DNA of 64,000 nt. Origin: Maribacter algicola (GTDB taxonomy: Bacteria; Bacteroidota; Bacteroidia; Flavobacteriales; Flavobacteriaceae). The stretch covers positions 1,302,001 to 1,366,000 of the forward strand of contig NZ_QUSX01000001.1 of assembly GCF_003933245.1 (NCBI RefSeq), in the 5' to 3' direction. The notes beneath the pieces are model-generated. The model did not search any database, was not told the origin of the DNA, and saw only the letters and a program-made list of their open reading frames with translations. The position numbers and the translations under genes are program-made. Numbering within the stretch: the stretch's first letter is position 1; each line of letters starts with the position of its first letter. Below are positions 8,239-16,964 of the stretch, piece after piece.

Positions 8239-10485
8239 TTAGCGTATTACGGTGATCGTGCCCTGTTTCAGCACCTCGTTGGCGTTTCTAATCTTATAAT
8301 AGAATACCATGTTTTGCTTGGTAAATGCCGTTGAGGTCTGGGGCCAATTATTTTTATAGTCAAACTCATTTAAGACTTCTTCTCCTTGGCCATTGTAAAT
8401 GATTACGTTTACATCGGGCCTATTGGAGTAGGAATTGGGTATTACCCATTGGTCATTGATTCCGTCGCCGTTTACTGTAATGACATTGGGTACTTTGAAC
8501 GTATCCAATATGGACACTTCAAATTGCCTAACAATTTCACAATTCCCAATACTTGCAATCAGCGTGTACGTTCCCGGTTGGGTAATGGCAGCGCTGTCCG
8601 AAGTACTTATTTCCGTGTTGTTGGCATCCATCCATCTATAGGCCGTTCCGCCGGAAGCAGTAATCGTCCTGGTAGTTCCCTCAGGAATGACCATGTTACC
8701 GGCCGGCTCCAAACTGATTAGGTTTTCGTCCAAAGGAGATATCGTAACTTCATTAGAAACCAATTGACATCCGTCACGGTCCAAAACCAAACGGTATGTT
8801 CCCGTTGCGCTAACATTTAGGTCCCTATCCGTGGTGCTTACCATACTCCCGTCCAATTGCCATTCAAACGATTCGGCAGTTAAATCCAAGGAAGCACTCA
8901 AGGTTATCAAATCACTAGCGCTACAATAGACCGTGCCTGTACTACTAATAGTAACTGTATCACCGGTCAATAATTGCACGGCCAATGCATTTGATGTTTC
9001 GTTGTATGTATCGATAGTTGCGTTCACGCTATAACTTCCATTTTCCAAATTGGAGGCGATGCTGATGGAATTCCCTGTCTGACCGGATATGGTAGACCCG
9101 TCCTTTTGCCACTGATAGGCAAAGGCATCCCTAAGATCTTCCGTGACGTTTGTTTTGGTTCCATCCGAAGCAACCGCATTAATGGTCGCGACCTCCAACA
9201 CTATACTTGTAGAAACACAGGAAGTATAATTTCCTGCATAATCCAATACCAATTCAAAAGACGCCGGTGTAACCACCACCGTAGTTTCCGAATTTTTGCT
9301 GGTACTGCCGCAACTTCCCCCGGTTTCCGTAACCTGGGCGTAGTAGTTACCTGCCTCGGTAACGTTCAAGGTGCTGGTAGTTTCACCGGCGATCTCCCCC
9401 CCGTTTTTAAACCATTTGTAGGTTGGTGAACTGGCATCGGTAGTGACAGATAAGGTTTGGGGTTGTGTTGGTAGTACGACCACATTGGCAGAGTTATCCC
9501 TAGTTACCGTATAAGACCCAGGGTTGCTCATGGTAACCGGAGCGGAACGCTCGGTACAGATACCTGCCCCTGAAATCTCAACCGCATAATCCCCTTCAAA
9601 ACCTGCAACCCCTCCATTAACGGTATAGGTAGTTCCTATAGCGCCCATAATGGCAACATCGTTCTTATACCACTGATAGCTCCAAGCCGCATCGGTTTGG
9701 TCAATGGACAATATTTCAGAATCCGTGTTACAAAGTATTGTCTTGCTCGGCGGATTAATTGCAATTCCCGCTCCCGTACCACCAATGGTAACGTCCACAA
9801 TGTTGGAATCCGTATTTCCAGATCCTGTACAATTTGGCCCATAATCTACATAGGCGTTGTACATGCCGCTTTGGGTAACGTTCAATGTGTGTCCCGTCTG
9901 CCCGGTCAAAAGTGTTCCACTTCTATACCAAATATACTGATAGGTTTCTGGATTTGGGATATTATCCACCTGAAGTGTTATGGGTCCCGTGGCGCAAACA
10001 CTTCCCGGAGGTACACCGTCTCCCAACTCGCTAATGTTAAGATTGTTGGTGATGTCCATGTAATACATGTTATAGGCGGGGGATTCCGTTCCAAGCTTTA
10101 CTGGGTCCGTACTCCGTACGCGCATCTTGTAGCCCAGCCCCCTTGTGTCGTCTGGGACGGAAAAGCTCACGTCAAAATCGTTTGTGGTGTTCTTGTCGGT
10201 TATCGTAGCCAATACGGTCGGCGACGAAAAATTGCCATTTGCATCTGAAAGTTCCAGAATAAATTGGTTACCGGCATTGGCCGTACCCGCCCAGGTAATG
10301 TTCACAAAATATTCGTTGAAACCTCCGTTTCCGGCGCAAACATATCCCCAAACTGAATTACCAGGTAAATTAGGATTGTCTGCCGGTTCTGGCGCATTGA
10401 TGATAATGGCCTGTGCGGAAAGCTGTAGGAAGCCCATGAACACAAGAATGAGGGTCAAGCAGTAAGATTTGTAGTTTTGTTTCAT
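8239..10485 (-). CDS. Ig-like repeat protein with T9SS type B sorting domain
   Basis: 748 residues from an ATG at 10485; a longer reading is possible but only this start gives a clean signal peptide (MKQNYKSYCLTLILVFMGF, cleavage near LSAQA). Several Ig-like modules of about 90 residues follow, each with a W-Y/W-F core such as YQYIWYRSG, WSYQWYKND, PTYKWFKNG, FAYQWQKDG and FEWQLDG. The last ~90 residues match the type B (CHU_C/gliding-motility-associated) C-terminal domain: KVPNVITVNGDGINDQWVI, then VIIYNGQGEEV, FYYKI and a TGTI-like end. Type B cargo is exported across the outer membrane by T9SS with help of a PorP/SprF protein, here encoded 8 bp downstream. The function of the adhesive part is unknown. 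Confidence 0.88.
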   Translation of the reverse strand: MKQNYKSYCLTLILVFMGFLQLSAQAIIINAPEPADNPNLPGNSVWGYVCAGNGGFNEYFVNITWAGTANAGNQFILELSDANGNFSSPTVLATITDKNTTNDFDVSFSVPDDTRGLGYKMRVRSTDPVKLGTESPAYNMYYMDITNNLNISELGDGVPPGSVCATGPITLQVDNIPNPETYQYIWYRSGTLLTGQTGHTLNVTQSGMYNAYVDYGPNCTGSGNTDSNIVDVTIGGTGAGIAINPPSKTILCNTDSEILSIDQTDAAWSYQWYKNDVAIMGAIGTTYTVNGGVAGFEGDYAVEISGAGICTERSAPVTMSNPGSYTVTRDNSANVVVLPTQPQTLSVTTDASSPTYKWFKNGGEIAGETTSTLNVTEAGNYYAQVTETGGSCGSTSKNSETTVVVTPASFELVLDYAGNYTSCVSTSIVLEVATINAVASDGTKTNVTEDLRDAFAYQWQKDGSTISGQTGNSISIASNLENGSYSVNATIDTYNETSNALAVQLLTGDTVTISSTGTVYCSASDLITLSASLDLTAESFEWQLDGSMVSTTDRDLNVSATGTYRLVLDRDGCQLVSNEVTISPLDENLISLEPAGNMVIPEGTTRTITASGGTAYRWMDANNTEISTSDSAAITQPGTYTLIASIGNCEIVRQFEVSILDTFKVPNVITVNGDGINDQWVIPNSYSNRPDVNVIIYNGQGEEVLNEFDYKNNWPQTSTAFTKQNMVFYYKIRNANEVLKQGTITVIR

Positions 10486-10595
10486 AGTGATGTGTCGTTT
10501 TGTGCCCCAAATGATAGTGATGTTGTAGGTCAAACACTTTAAACCTTTGGTACTCAAAACAAATATGACACAATTAACGCGCGTGGGGTATTAAT

Positions 10596-10626
10596 TGTTG
10601 TAGCCCGATTCAAATTTGTTGTGAAA
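10596..10626 (-). promoter_or_regulatory. Two-part motif shared upstream of both T9SS units, copy B
   Basis: Same element as at 5681-5711: TTTCACAACAA, 12 bases, CTACAACA on the minus strand, with 19 of 19 outer bases identical and 5 of 12 spacer bases identical. It lies 111-141 bp upstream of the start at 10485, almost the same distance as copy A from its gene. Confidence 0.55.
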
Positions 10627-10680
10627 CGCATTTTGTACAAGGTGAATCTTTTTTAATCTTAGGTTTTATGGCAATTTTGC

Positions 10681-10688
10681 TACTTTTG
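10681..10688 (+). promoter_or_regulatory. Bacteroidota -7 element for glnS
   Basis: TACTTTTG matches the TAnnTTTG consensus of the Bacteroidota primary sigma factor exactly. It lies 19 bp before the glnS ATG, giving a leader of roughly 15 A-rich bases. No good -33 TTTG is visible. Confidence 0.6.
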
Positions 10689-10707
10689 TAGCTTGAAAAA
10701 ACACAAC

Positions 10708-12396
10708 ATGAGCGAGACATCGAAGTCTTTGAATTTTATTGAACAGATCATAGAGGAAGATCTGGAAAAAGGATACTCCAGGAGCGATTTACGGTTTCGG
10801 TTTCCGCCAGAGCCCAATGGCTACCTCCATATTGGCCATGCCAGTTCCATATGCTTAAATTTTGGTTTAGGCCTTCGTTACGAAGCGCCTGTAAACCTGA
10901 GGTTTGACGATACCAATCCCGCCAAGGAAGAACAGGAATTTGTGGACGCCATTAAAAAAGACGTCTCTTGGCTGGGTTTTGATTGGGATACCGAACGGTA
11001 TGCTTCAGATTATTTCCAGCAGCTGTACGATTGGGCCGTGCAGCTTATCAAAAATGACAAGGCCTATGTTGATAGCCAATCGTCCGAGGAAATGGCGGTG
11101 CAAAAAGGTACCCCTACACAGCCAGGAACAAATAGTCCTTACCGAAACAGAAGCGTTGCTGAAAACCTATCCTTGTTTGAAGAGATGAAAAACGGGGCTC
11201 ACAAGGAAGGCTCGCATGTGCTTAGGGCAAAAATAGATATGGCCCATACCAATATGCTTATGCGCGATCCTATCATGTACAGAATACTGCATAGAGCGCA
11301 CCACAGAACAAATACCGATTGGTGCATTTATCCAATGTATGACTGGACACATGGCGAAAGCGATTACATAGAGCAAGTTTCCCACTCCCTTTGCACCTTG
11401 GAATTCCTTCCACACAGGGAATTATATGACTGGTTTCTTGACCAAGTTTACGATGCTGAAAAGTTACGACCAAAACAGCGAGAATTTGCCCGAAGAAATT
11501 TGAGCCATACCGTGGTAAGTAAGCGTAAATTGGCACAATTGGTCGCCGAGAAAGTAGTCACCGGTTGGGACGACCCAAGGATGCCCACCATTTCCGGCAT
11601 GCGAAGAAGAGGGTATACCCCTGAATCCATTCGTAATTTTGCGGATACCATAGGAATCGCAAAAAGAGACAACCTTATCGATGTTTCCTTGTTGGAATTC
11701 CATGTTCGTGAAGACCTCAACAAAACCACCCCCAGGGTTATGGGAGTTTTGGACCCCTTAAAGGTGGTCATCACCAACTACCCGGAAGGTAAGGAGGAAT
11801 GGTTGGAGGCTGAAAACAGTCCGGAAGACGAATCGCTCGGGTTTAGGCAAGTTCCTTTTTCAAGGGAATTGTATATTGAAAAAGAAGATTTTAAGGAGGA
11901 AGCCAACAAAAAATTCTTCCGATTAAAGTTAGGCGGAGAGGTTCGATTAAAAAACGCCTATATCATAAAGGCCGAAAGCTGCACCAAAGATACCGATGGG
12001 AATATTGTTGAGGTACAATGCACCTATGACCCCAAGAGCAGGAGTGGAAGTGGTACGGAAGAAAGCATGAGAAAGGTAAAGGGAACCTTACATTGGGTGT
12101 CTCTGCCGCATGCCGTTCCGTCTGAAATCCGGTTATATGATCGTTTGTTTACCCATGAGAGTCCTGATACGCAAAAAGACAAGGATTTCATGGATTTTAT
12201 AAACCCGAATTCCCTAGAAGTCATTACCGGATTTGTGGAACCAAGTTTGAAGGAAGCCCAAATAGGTGATCGTTTCCAATTCCAACGCATGGGCTATTTT
12301 TGCGTGGACAAGAATTCTACCGCGGAAAACCTTGTTTTTAATAGGACCGTTGGACTTAGGGATTCCTGGGCCAAAATTCAGCAAAAAACAGAATAA
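10708..12396 (+). CDS. glnS: Glutaminyl-tRNA synthetase
   Basis: 562 residues from the ATG at 10708 (a TTG 15 bp upstream would add five residues, but the predicted transcript begins there). The class I signature FPPEPNGYLHIGH lies at residues 32-44, with HIGH at 41-44, and the KMSKS counterpart VVSKRKL at 269-275. The region RMPTISGMRRRGYTP is typical for GlnRS and distinguishes it from GluRS, as does the C-terminal two-barrel anticodon-binding part. Length is normal for bacterial GlnRS (about 550-560). It charges tRNA-Gln directly in the cytoplasm. Monocistronic: own promoter just upstream and terminator at 12463-12497. Confidence 0.97.
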   Translation: MSETSKSLNFIEQIIEEDLEKGYSRSDLRFRFPPEPNGYLHIGHASSICLNFGLGLRYEAPVNLRFDDTNPAKEEQEFVDAIKKDVSWLGFDWDTERYASDYFQQLYDWAVQLIKNDKAYVDSQSSEEMAVQKGTPTQPGTNSPYRNRSVAENLSLFEEMKNGAHKEGSHVLRAKIDMAHTNMLMRDPIMYRILHRAHHRTNTDWCIYPMYDWTHGESDYIEQVSHSLCTLEFLPHRELYDWFLDQVYDAEKLRPKQREFARRNLSHTVVSKRKLAQLVAEKVVTGWDDPRMPTISGMRRRGYTPESIRNFADTIGIAKRDNLIDVSLLEFHVREDLNKTTPRVMGVLDPLKVVITNYPEGKEEWLEAENSPEDESLGFRQVPFSRELYIEKEDFKEEANKKFFRLKLGGEVRLKNAYIIKAESCTKDTDGNIVEVQCTYDPKSRSGSGTEESMRKVKGTLHWVSLPHAVPSEIRLYDRLFTHESPDTQKDKDFMDFINPNSLEVITGFVEPSLKEAQIGDRFQFQRMGYFCVDKNSTAENLVFNRTVGLRDSWAKIQQKTE

Positions 12397-12462
12397 ATTC
12401 CAATGCAAAAATAAATATCAAAAGGTTGACCTTAAAAAAACCAAATAGTATATTTTATATCT

Positions 12463-12497
12463 AAAAAGGCACGATTTCTATTTATCGTGCCTTTTTT
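12463..12497. terminator. Bidirectional terminator between glnS and SPFH gene
   Basis: Perfect 13-bp stem including A5/T5 ends (AAAAAGGCACGAT with ATCGTGCCTTTTT), 8-base loop. The A and T runs on either side make it work for glnS on the plus strand and for the converging SPFH gene on the minus strand. Confidence 0.9.
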
Positions 12498-12510
12498 GCT
12501 TGCTTTATTC

Positions 12511-13452
12511 CTATGATTTTCCTTTGTCCAAGCTTCTCGTGTCCTTGTTCTTCTTCATTTGTTCCCCTATCATATTGCTCGCCGTAAAGGAAGCCACCAT
12601 GTTGTTCAACATATCACTACCGGCCTGTGGTGAATTGGGCAAAAGAATAAGGTTGGTATTTGTTTCTTCCCCTATGCTTTGTAAGGTATCATAATGTTGG
12701 GTCACCACGATCAATGCGGAAGCCTCTTGCGAATTGATTCCTACCTTGTTCAACACCTCAACGGATTCTTCCAAACCACGAGCTATCTCCCTTCGCTGAT
12801 CCGCAATACCCTGACCTTGTAAACGTTTGCTCTCTGCTTCCGCCTTTGCCTTTTCAACAATGAGTATCCGGGCGGCATCCCCTTCAAACTGTGCGGCAAT
12901 TTTTTCTCTCTCTGAGGCATTAATCCTGTTCATGGCCGCCTTTACCTGTGCGTCTGGGTCAATATCGGTTACCAAGGTTTTAATAATATCAAAACCATAG
13001 TCCAACATGGCGTCGTTCAATTCTGCCTTTACCGCTAGGGCAATGTCGTCCTTTTTTACAAAGACATCGTCCAGTTTCATTTTAGGAACCTCGGCACGTA
13101 CCACATCAAACACATAAGAGGTAATCTGTTCGTGCGGATAATCCAACTTATAAAAAGCATCATACACCTTCTCGCGGATAACCCGGTATTGAACGGAAAC
13201 CTTTAGCCTAACGAAAACATCATCCAAGGTCTTGGTCTCGATGATTACGTCCAACTGCTGAATCTTTAGGCTCAATCTTCCGGCAATCCGTTGCACGAAC
13301 GGAATTTTAAACTGTAAGCCGGATTGTCTTATACTGCTAAACCTACCAAAGGTTTCTATGATGGCAGCGGTTTGTTGCTTTACTATGAACACAAAGGACA
13401 TTAGCACCAGCCCTAAAATAATTACAATCGGTATTAAAATGAAATTTCCCAT
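12511..13452 (-). CDS. SPFH/band 7 (stomatin-like) membrane protein
   Basis: 313 residues, ATG at 13452. One N-terminal membrane segment (residues 4-25, ILIPIVIILGLVLMSFVFIV) is followed by an SPFH/PHB domain (about 28-190; QTAAIIETFGRF, then LKIQQLDVIIETKTLDDVFVRLKVSVQYRV). A long helical region follows with alternating A/E/K (EREKIAAQFEGDAARILIVEKAKAEAESKRLQ). Such proteins oligomerise in membrane microdomains and often assist membrane proteases, but no NfeD or protease partner is adjacent here. The exact role is unknown. It converges on glnS through a shared terminator. Confidence 0.88.
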   Translation of the reverse strand: MGNFILIPIVIILGLVLMSFVFIVKQQTAAIIETFGRFSSIRQSGLQFKIPFVQRIAGRLSLKIQQLDVIIETKTLDDVFVRLKVSVQYRVIREKVYDAFYKLDYPHEQITSYVFDVVRAEVPKMKLDDVFVKKDDIALAVKAELNDAMLDYGFDIIKTLVTDIDPDAQVKAAMNRINASEREKIAAQFEGDAARILIVEKAKAEAESKRLQGQGIADQRREIARGLEESVEVLNKVGINSQEASALIVVTQHYDTLQSIGEETNTNLILLPNSPQAGSDMLNNMVASFTASNMIGEQMKKNKDTRSLDKGKS

Positions 13453-13528
13453 GATTCCTTGTTTAAATTTAATTTAGATGAATGTACAAAATCGTTGCTA
13501 CTTACTAGTACTTTAAAATATTGTTTTG

Positions 13529-13717
13529 TTACAATTTTCTAATGACTTTCAAAATGTAGCAATCAGTAGCTTTCCACAACTTCGCATTGTGTCTACTATA
13601 CAAAGGCAATAAACAAAAAATACAAGACAAAAAACCAATCGTTACAAGACCGATTAAAATCCCATTGTCCGTCCAATTACACAAAAATTCGAGCGTATGG
13701 TGAAGTTTTGTATTCAT
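13529..13717 (-). CDS. Possible small membrane protein (62 aa), doubtful
   Basis: ATG at 13717, stop at 13529, lying in the otherwise empty 322-bp gap between the SPFH gene and the SnoaL-like lipoprotein. One hydrophobic stretch (about residues 19-41) could span the membrane. No family is recognised and no promoter is visible, so this may be a chance frame. If it is not a gene, the gap 13453-13774 holds nothing I can name. Confidence 0.25.
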   Translation of the reverse strand: MNTKLHHTLEFLCNWTDNGILIGLVTIGFLSCIFCLLPLYSRHNAKLWKATDCYILKVIRKL

Positions 13718-13774
13718 AACATATGTAGGTTACTTAACTTATAGGTACTTTCTAACACCCAAAAGTTTAACTAA

Positions 13775-14290
13775 ATGAAAAATTACCCGTTTCAAATCAC
13801 ACTCGTTACGTTCCTTCTTCTTTTAACCACCGTTTTTATTCTCCTAGTTTCTTGTAAGGACGGTACTTCAGCTACTGCGGAAATGGATCAAACCGTTCCT
13901 AAAATCGATGTACAAGCCGAGCTTGATAAAATCGAGGAGATGCGGGATTCCTTTCAAAAGACCGTACGAGAAAAACGCTATGGCGATCTGGGAGGTTTTG
14001 TTACCAAAGACCTAATTTCCATAGGGCCCGGGAGTGAGGATTGGATCGCCTATAGAGAACTTAGGGAACAACACGGTAACAAGTTCCGTTATGACAGTAT
14101 CATTATGACCCCAAAGGAAACCGTCATTTTATCCGATACCATGGCCTATGATTTTGGGGTTAGCCGCACTTTTTACACAGATGAAAATGGTGCCGTTCAT
14201 GAAATGGGCGACACCTTTCTGGTGCTTCTGAAAAAGGTAGACGGAGAATGGAAACTGTATCGGGAATTGGCGTCTTCGCAGGTAGAATAA
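13775..14290 (+). CDS. Lipoprotein with SnoaL/DUF4440-like domain
   Basis: 171 residues. The N-terminus is a lipoprotein signal (hydrophobic residues 8-26, then LLVSC with Cys27 as the predicted lipidated residue). From about residue 45 a NTF2/SnoaL-like alpha+beta domain follows: IEEMRDSFQKTVREKRYGDLGGFVTKDLISIGPG, then DTMAYDFGVSRTFYTDENG and GDTFLVLLKKVDGEWKLYRELAS, the typical DUF4440 ending. Members of this fold bind or convert small molecules; nothing here shows the substrate. It is placed in the cell envelope by its lipobox. Confidence 0.75.
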   Translation: MKNYPFQITLVTFLLLLTTVFILLVSCKDGTSATAEMDQTVPKIDVQAELDKIEEMRDSFQKTVREKRYGDLGGFVTKDLISIGPGSEDWIAYRELREQHGNKFRYDSIIMTPKETVILSDTMAYDFGVSRTFYTDENGAVHEMGDTFLVLLKKVDGEWKLYRELASSQVE

Positions 14291-14366
14291 ACTAAATTTT
14301 GTACATTCAAATTGGTTTGCAACGGAAACCAAAGTTATTTGTACATGCCACTAATCCCTTATTTCC

Positions 14367-15002
14367 GTGGATAACGATATTTCAGAATACATTTCAAAAC
14401 AAAAAAAATGGTCGAGTGAACTACAATTATTGCGGGAAATACTCCTTAATTGTGGGTTGGACGAAACCTTTAAATGGCGAAATCCTTGTTATGCTATGGA
14501 CGGTAAGAATATAGCTATTCTGGGTGCGTTCAAAGACTTTTGTTGTTTGAGCTTTTTCAAGGGCGTGCTTTTGAAGGATACCCAAGGTGTTTTGAGGCAA
14601 CAAGGTGAAAACACGCAATCCGGGAGAATAGTTCCGTTTACCGATACGGCCGAAATCCATCGGTTAAAACCCGTTCTAAAAGCCTATGTTTTTGAGGCGA
14701 TCGAAGTTGAAAAGTCCGGCTTGAAAGTAGAATTCAACACCCCCGATGAACTAGAGCTTCCAGACGAATTGGAAATTGCCTTTCAACAGGATGCAGAATT
14801 CCGAAACGCCTTTCAAAGCCTCACGCCCGGCAGGCAAAAGGGATATTTGTTGTTCTTTTCAGGCGCAAAACAATCGGTCACGAGATTTTCAAGAATAGAG
14901 AAATACAGGTCTCGTATTATGGTAGGGAAAGGCATACATGATTGTATCTGTGGCCACTCCAAGAAAATGCCCTCTTGCGACGGTTCCCATAAAAATATTT
15001 GA
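14367..15002 (+). CDS. YdeI-like/DUF1801 protein with C-terminal CDGSH iron-sulfur motif
   Basis: 211 residues. The start is GTG at 14367: an in-frame stop at 14352 and the lack of any in-frame ATG before residue 44 leave little choice. Residues 5-110 resemble the DUF1801/YdhG fold (LNCGLDETFKWRNPCYAMDGKNIAILGAF, with FFKGVLLKD). Residues 150-185 are the YdeI helical part (FRNAFQSLTPGRQKGYLLFFSGAK). The end reads CICGHSKKMPSCDGSH, an exact fit to the CDGSH pattern C-x-C-x2-S-x3-P-x-C-D-G-S-H that binds a 2Fe-2S cluster with three Cys and one His. Known CDGSH proteins act in iron or redox handling; the role of the fusion is not clear. Confidence 0.75.
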   Translation: MDNDISEYISKQKKWSSELQLLREILLNCGLDETFKWRNPCYAMDGKNIAILGAFKDFCCLSFFKGVLLKDTQGVLRQQGENTQSGRIVPFTDTAEIHRLKPVLKAYVFEAIEVEKSGLKVEFNTPDELELPDELEIAFQQDAEFRNAFQSLTPGRQKGYLLFFSGAKQSVTRFSRIEKYRSRIMVGKGIHDCICGHSKKMPSCDGSHKNI

Positions 15003-15041
15003 GTAGATTGGTTGCCTTAGGAACCTTATGCTTCCATCTAC

Positions 15042-15556
15042 GTGAACAAGCTCAACTATCTTTTCTTACTACTAGCCTTGGTGGCGGAAGTAGTGGGAAC
15101 GGTTGGCGGTTTTGGGTCTTCTGTGTTTTTTGTGCCTTTTGGCAATTTCTTTTTCGATTTTCATATTGTCCCAGGGCTTACGGCCCTTTTCCATTTATTT
15201 AGCAACATGAGTAAATTTATCTTGTTCAAAAAGGGCCTGGACAAAGAAAGGAGGGCTATCCGAGGCTTTGCCATGGCGGCCTTCAATCTTGAAAAAGGCG
15301 TTTTTATTACGACTTGGGCCTTTATTGATTTTTTTATAGATTTTACCAGAACCTTTGTTATTTCAAAAATGGCTACATTCAAAAGGAACACCTGATTTAT
15401 TTGCCTTTTATTATTGGTAATCGGCTTTTTTGGCAGCTATCTGGGCAATCGTATTCTCTATTACATTCAACAGGACAAGTTTAAAAAATCTCTTTGCTGC
15501 TCGTTTTGTTTATTGGTGTGGTTACCTTGGTAAATGTTTATTTTAAAATAGCTTAA
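15042..15556 (+). pseudogene. Decayed TauE/SafE-type sulfite/anion exporter
   Basis: Starting from a GTG at 15042, the first 65 codons give a TauE/SafE N-terminus (FLLLALVAEVVGTVGGFGSS, then LTALFHLFSN and KFILFKKGLDK). The middle of the protein, about 110-120 residues, is missing: KKGLDK is followed directly by the later motif IRGFAMAAFNLEKGVF. After about 15360 the frame breaks at least three times; the remaining family sequence reads on in other frames (YFKNGYIQKEHLIYLPF, then GFFGSYLGNRILYYIQQDKF, then LLLVLFIGVVTLVNVYFK, stop at 15554-15556). An intact member has about 250 residues and 7-8 membrane segments, so this copy cannot work. Confidence 0.8.
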
Positions 15557-15678
15557 ATTATTTTCTTTTTTCCAGTTTTTTAAAGCCCGATGTTATTTCT
15601 CGGTAAATCTTGGTTTTATGATTGTCGCCCTGTTTTTTATATCCTATTTTAGGGCGCTGTTCCGTTAATTTAGTTGAG

Positions 15679-16955
15679 ATGATTAAAAGAATATCGGTCT
15701 TTTATCTGTTGCCTTTTGTTTTTTTGCTGGCTTTTTCTGGTTGTAAAAGCGAATCTAAAATCAATTACACCGCAAAAAAAATACTAAGGAGGCCCAAGAA
15801 AAGCCATACGTAATCTTGATTTCCCTGGATGGTTTTCGGTGGGATTACGTAGCGCGTTTTAAACCTCCATTTTTGTCCAAATTTATCCAAGACGGGGTAC
15901 AAGCCGAGTCCCTAATTCCAACTTTTCCTTCTAAAACTTTTCCAAATCACTACACCATAGCCACCGGCATGTTTCCTGATAAGCATGGGATTGTGAGCAA
16001 TAGCTTTTATAGCCATGAAAAAGGATTAACCTATAGTATTGGTAATAGAAAAGTGGTTGAAGACGGCACATTTTATAAGGGCACACCCTTATGGATACAG
16101 GCGGGTAGGTCTGGAATGGTTACGGCAAGTTACTTTTTTGTGGGCTCAGAGGCCAACATCATGGGTTCTTGGCCTACTTATTATAAAAAATATAATGAGT
16201 CTGTTAAAAATGAAGAGAGGGTCTCACAGGCCTTAAAATGGCTTGCTTTACCGGCAAAGGAAAGACCACATTTAATTACTATGTATTTTTCTGATATGGA
16301 CGATACTGGACATCGTTTTGGGCCAAATGCCGATGCCGATCTGATAAAAACCCTAATGAAGTTGGACAAAAATCTGGAATCGTTATTCCAAGGGGTAAAA
16401 GCTACTGGCCTTCCCGTTAACATTATCATTGTTTCCGACCATGGGATGGCAGAGGTTCCCAAGGAGCAGTATATAGCCACGGATTCATTAAAAAACGATT
16501 CACGCTACCGTCTTGTGGATAATGGTGCCCTCCTAAATATTCATGTGAAAAACAACCAGAATTTAGAGGAAGTGCTTTCTTTACTAAGACAAAAGGAAAA
16601 CCATTTTAAGGTCTACAAAACATCGGAAACACCCGGTTTTGAGTATGACCCAAAGAATCCCGATTGGGGACAAATACAAATAATCCCAGATTTTGGCTAT
16701 TATTTTGCCAAACAGGATAAAATTGAAACCGTTATTTCAAAATCAAAGACGCCGTTCGGAGTGCATGGCTATGACCCAAAGCACAAAGAAATGCACGGTA
16801 TTTTCTACGCCAACGGGCCCGGTTTTAAAAGCGGACACGAGATTGCCGCGGTCAAGAACATTCATATATACCCTTTGGTATGTAAAATCCTTGGTTTACC
16901 AGTTCCTCCTAATATAGACGGAAACCTGCAAGTCGTTCAAGAGGTTTTAAAATAG
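15679..16955 (+). pseudogene. Nucleotide pyrophosphatase/phosphodiesterase (alkaline phosphatase superfamily) lipoprotein, frameshifted
   Basis: The reading frame begins with ATG at 15679 and a lipoprotein signal (hydrophobic stretch, then AFSGC), runs to an 8-A tract at 15774-15781 and then meets a stop at 15811. One more A would join it to the frame that continues to 16955. That second part holds the whole NPP catalytic domain: VILISLDGFRWDY with a metal-binding Asp, PSKTFPNHYTIATG with the nucleophile Thr, YFSDMDDTGHRFGP, SDHGMAEVP and FGVHGYDPKHKEMHGIF. Full length would be about 425 residues, normal for the family, which cleaves phosphodiester or pyrophosphate bonds of nucleotides or lipids. 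A single deletion in a homopolymer may be a sequencing error, a real mutation or slippage control. It sits next to another broken gene. Confidence 0.8.
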
Positions 16956-16964
16956 CATAAAAAG

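Noticed and set aside
9697..10248. 183-codon open frame on the plus strand
   Set aside because: Lies wholly opposite the type B sorted protein; composition follows the opposite strand and there is no promoter or known motif.
15626..15656. Inverted repeat CGCCCT...AGGGCG before the broken phosphodiesterase gene
   Set aside because: Only a 6-bp stem with a long loop and no T run on either strand, so it is neither a good terminator nor a clear operator.
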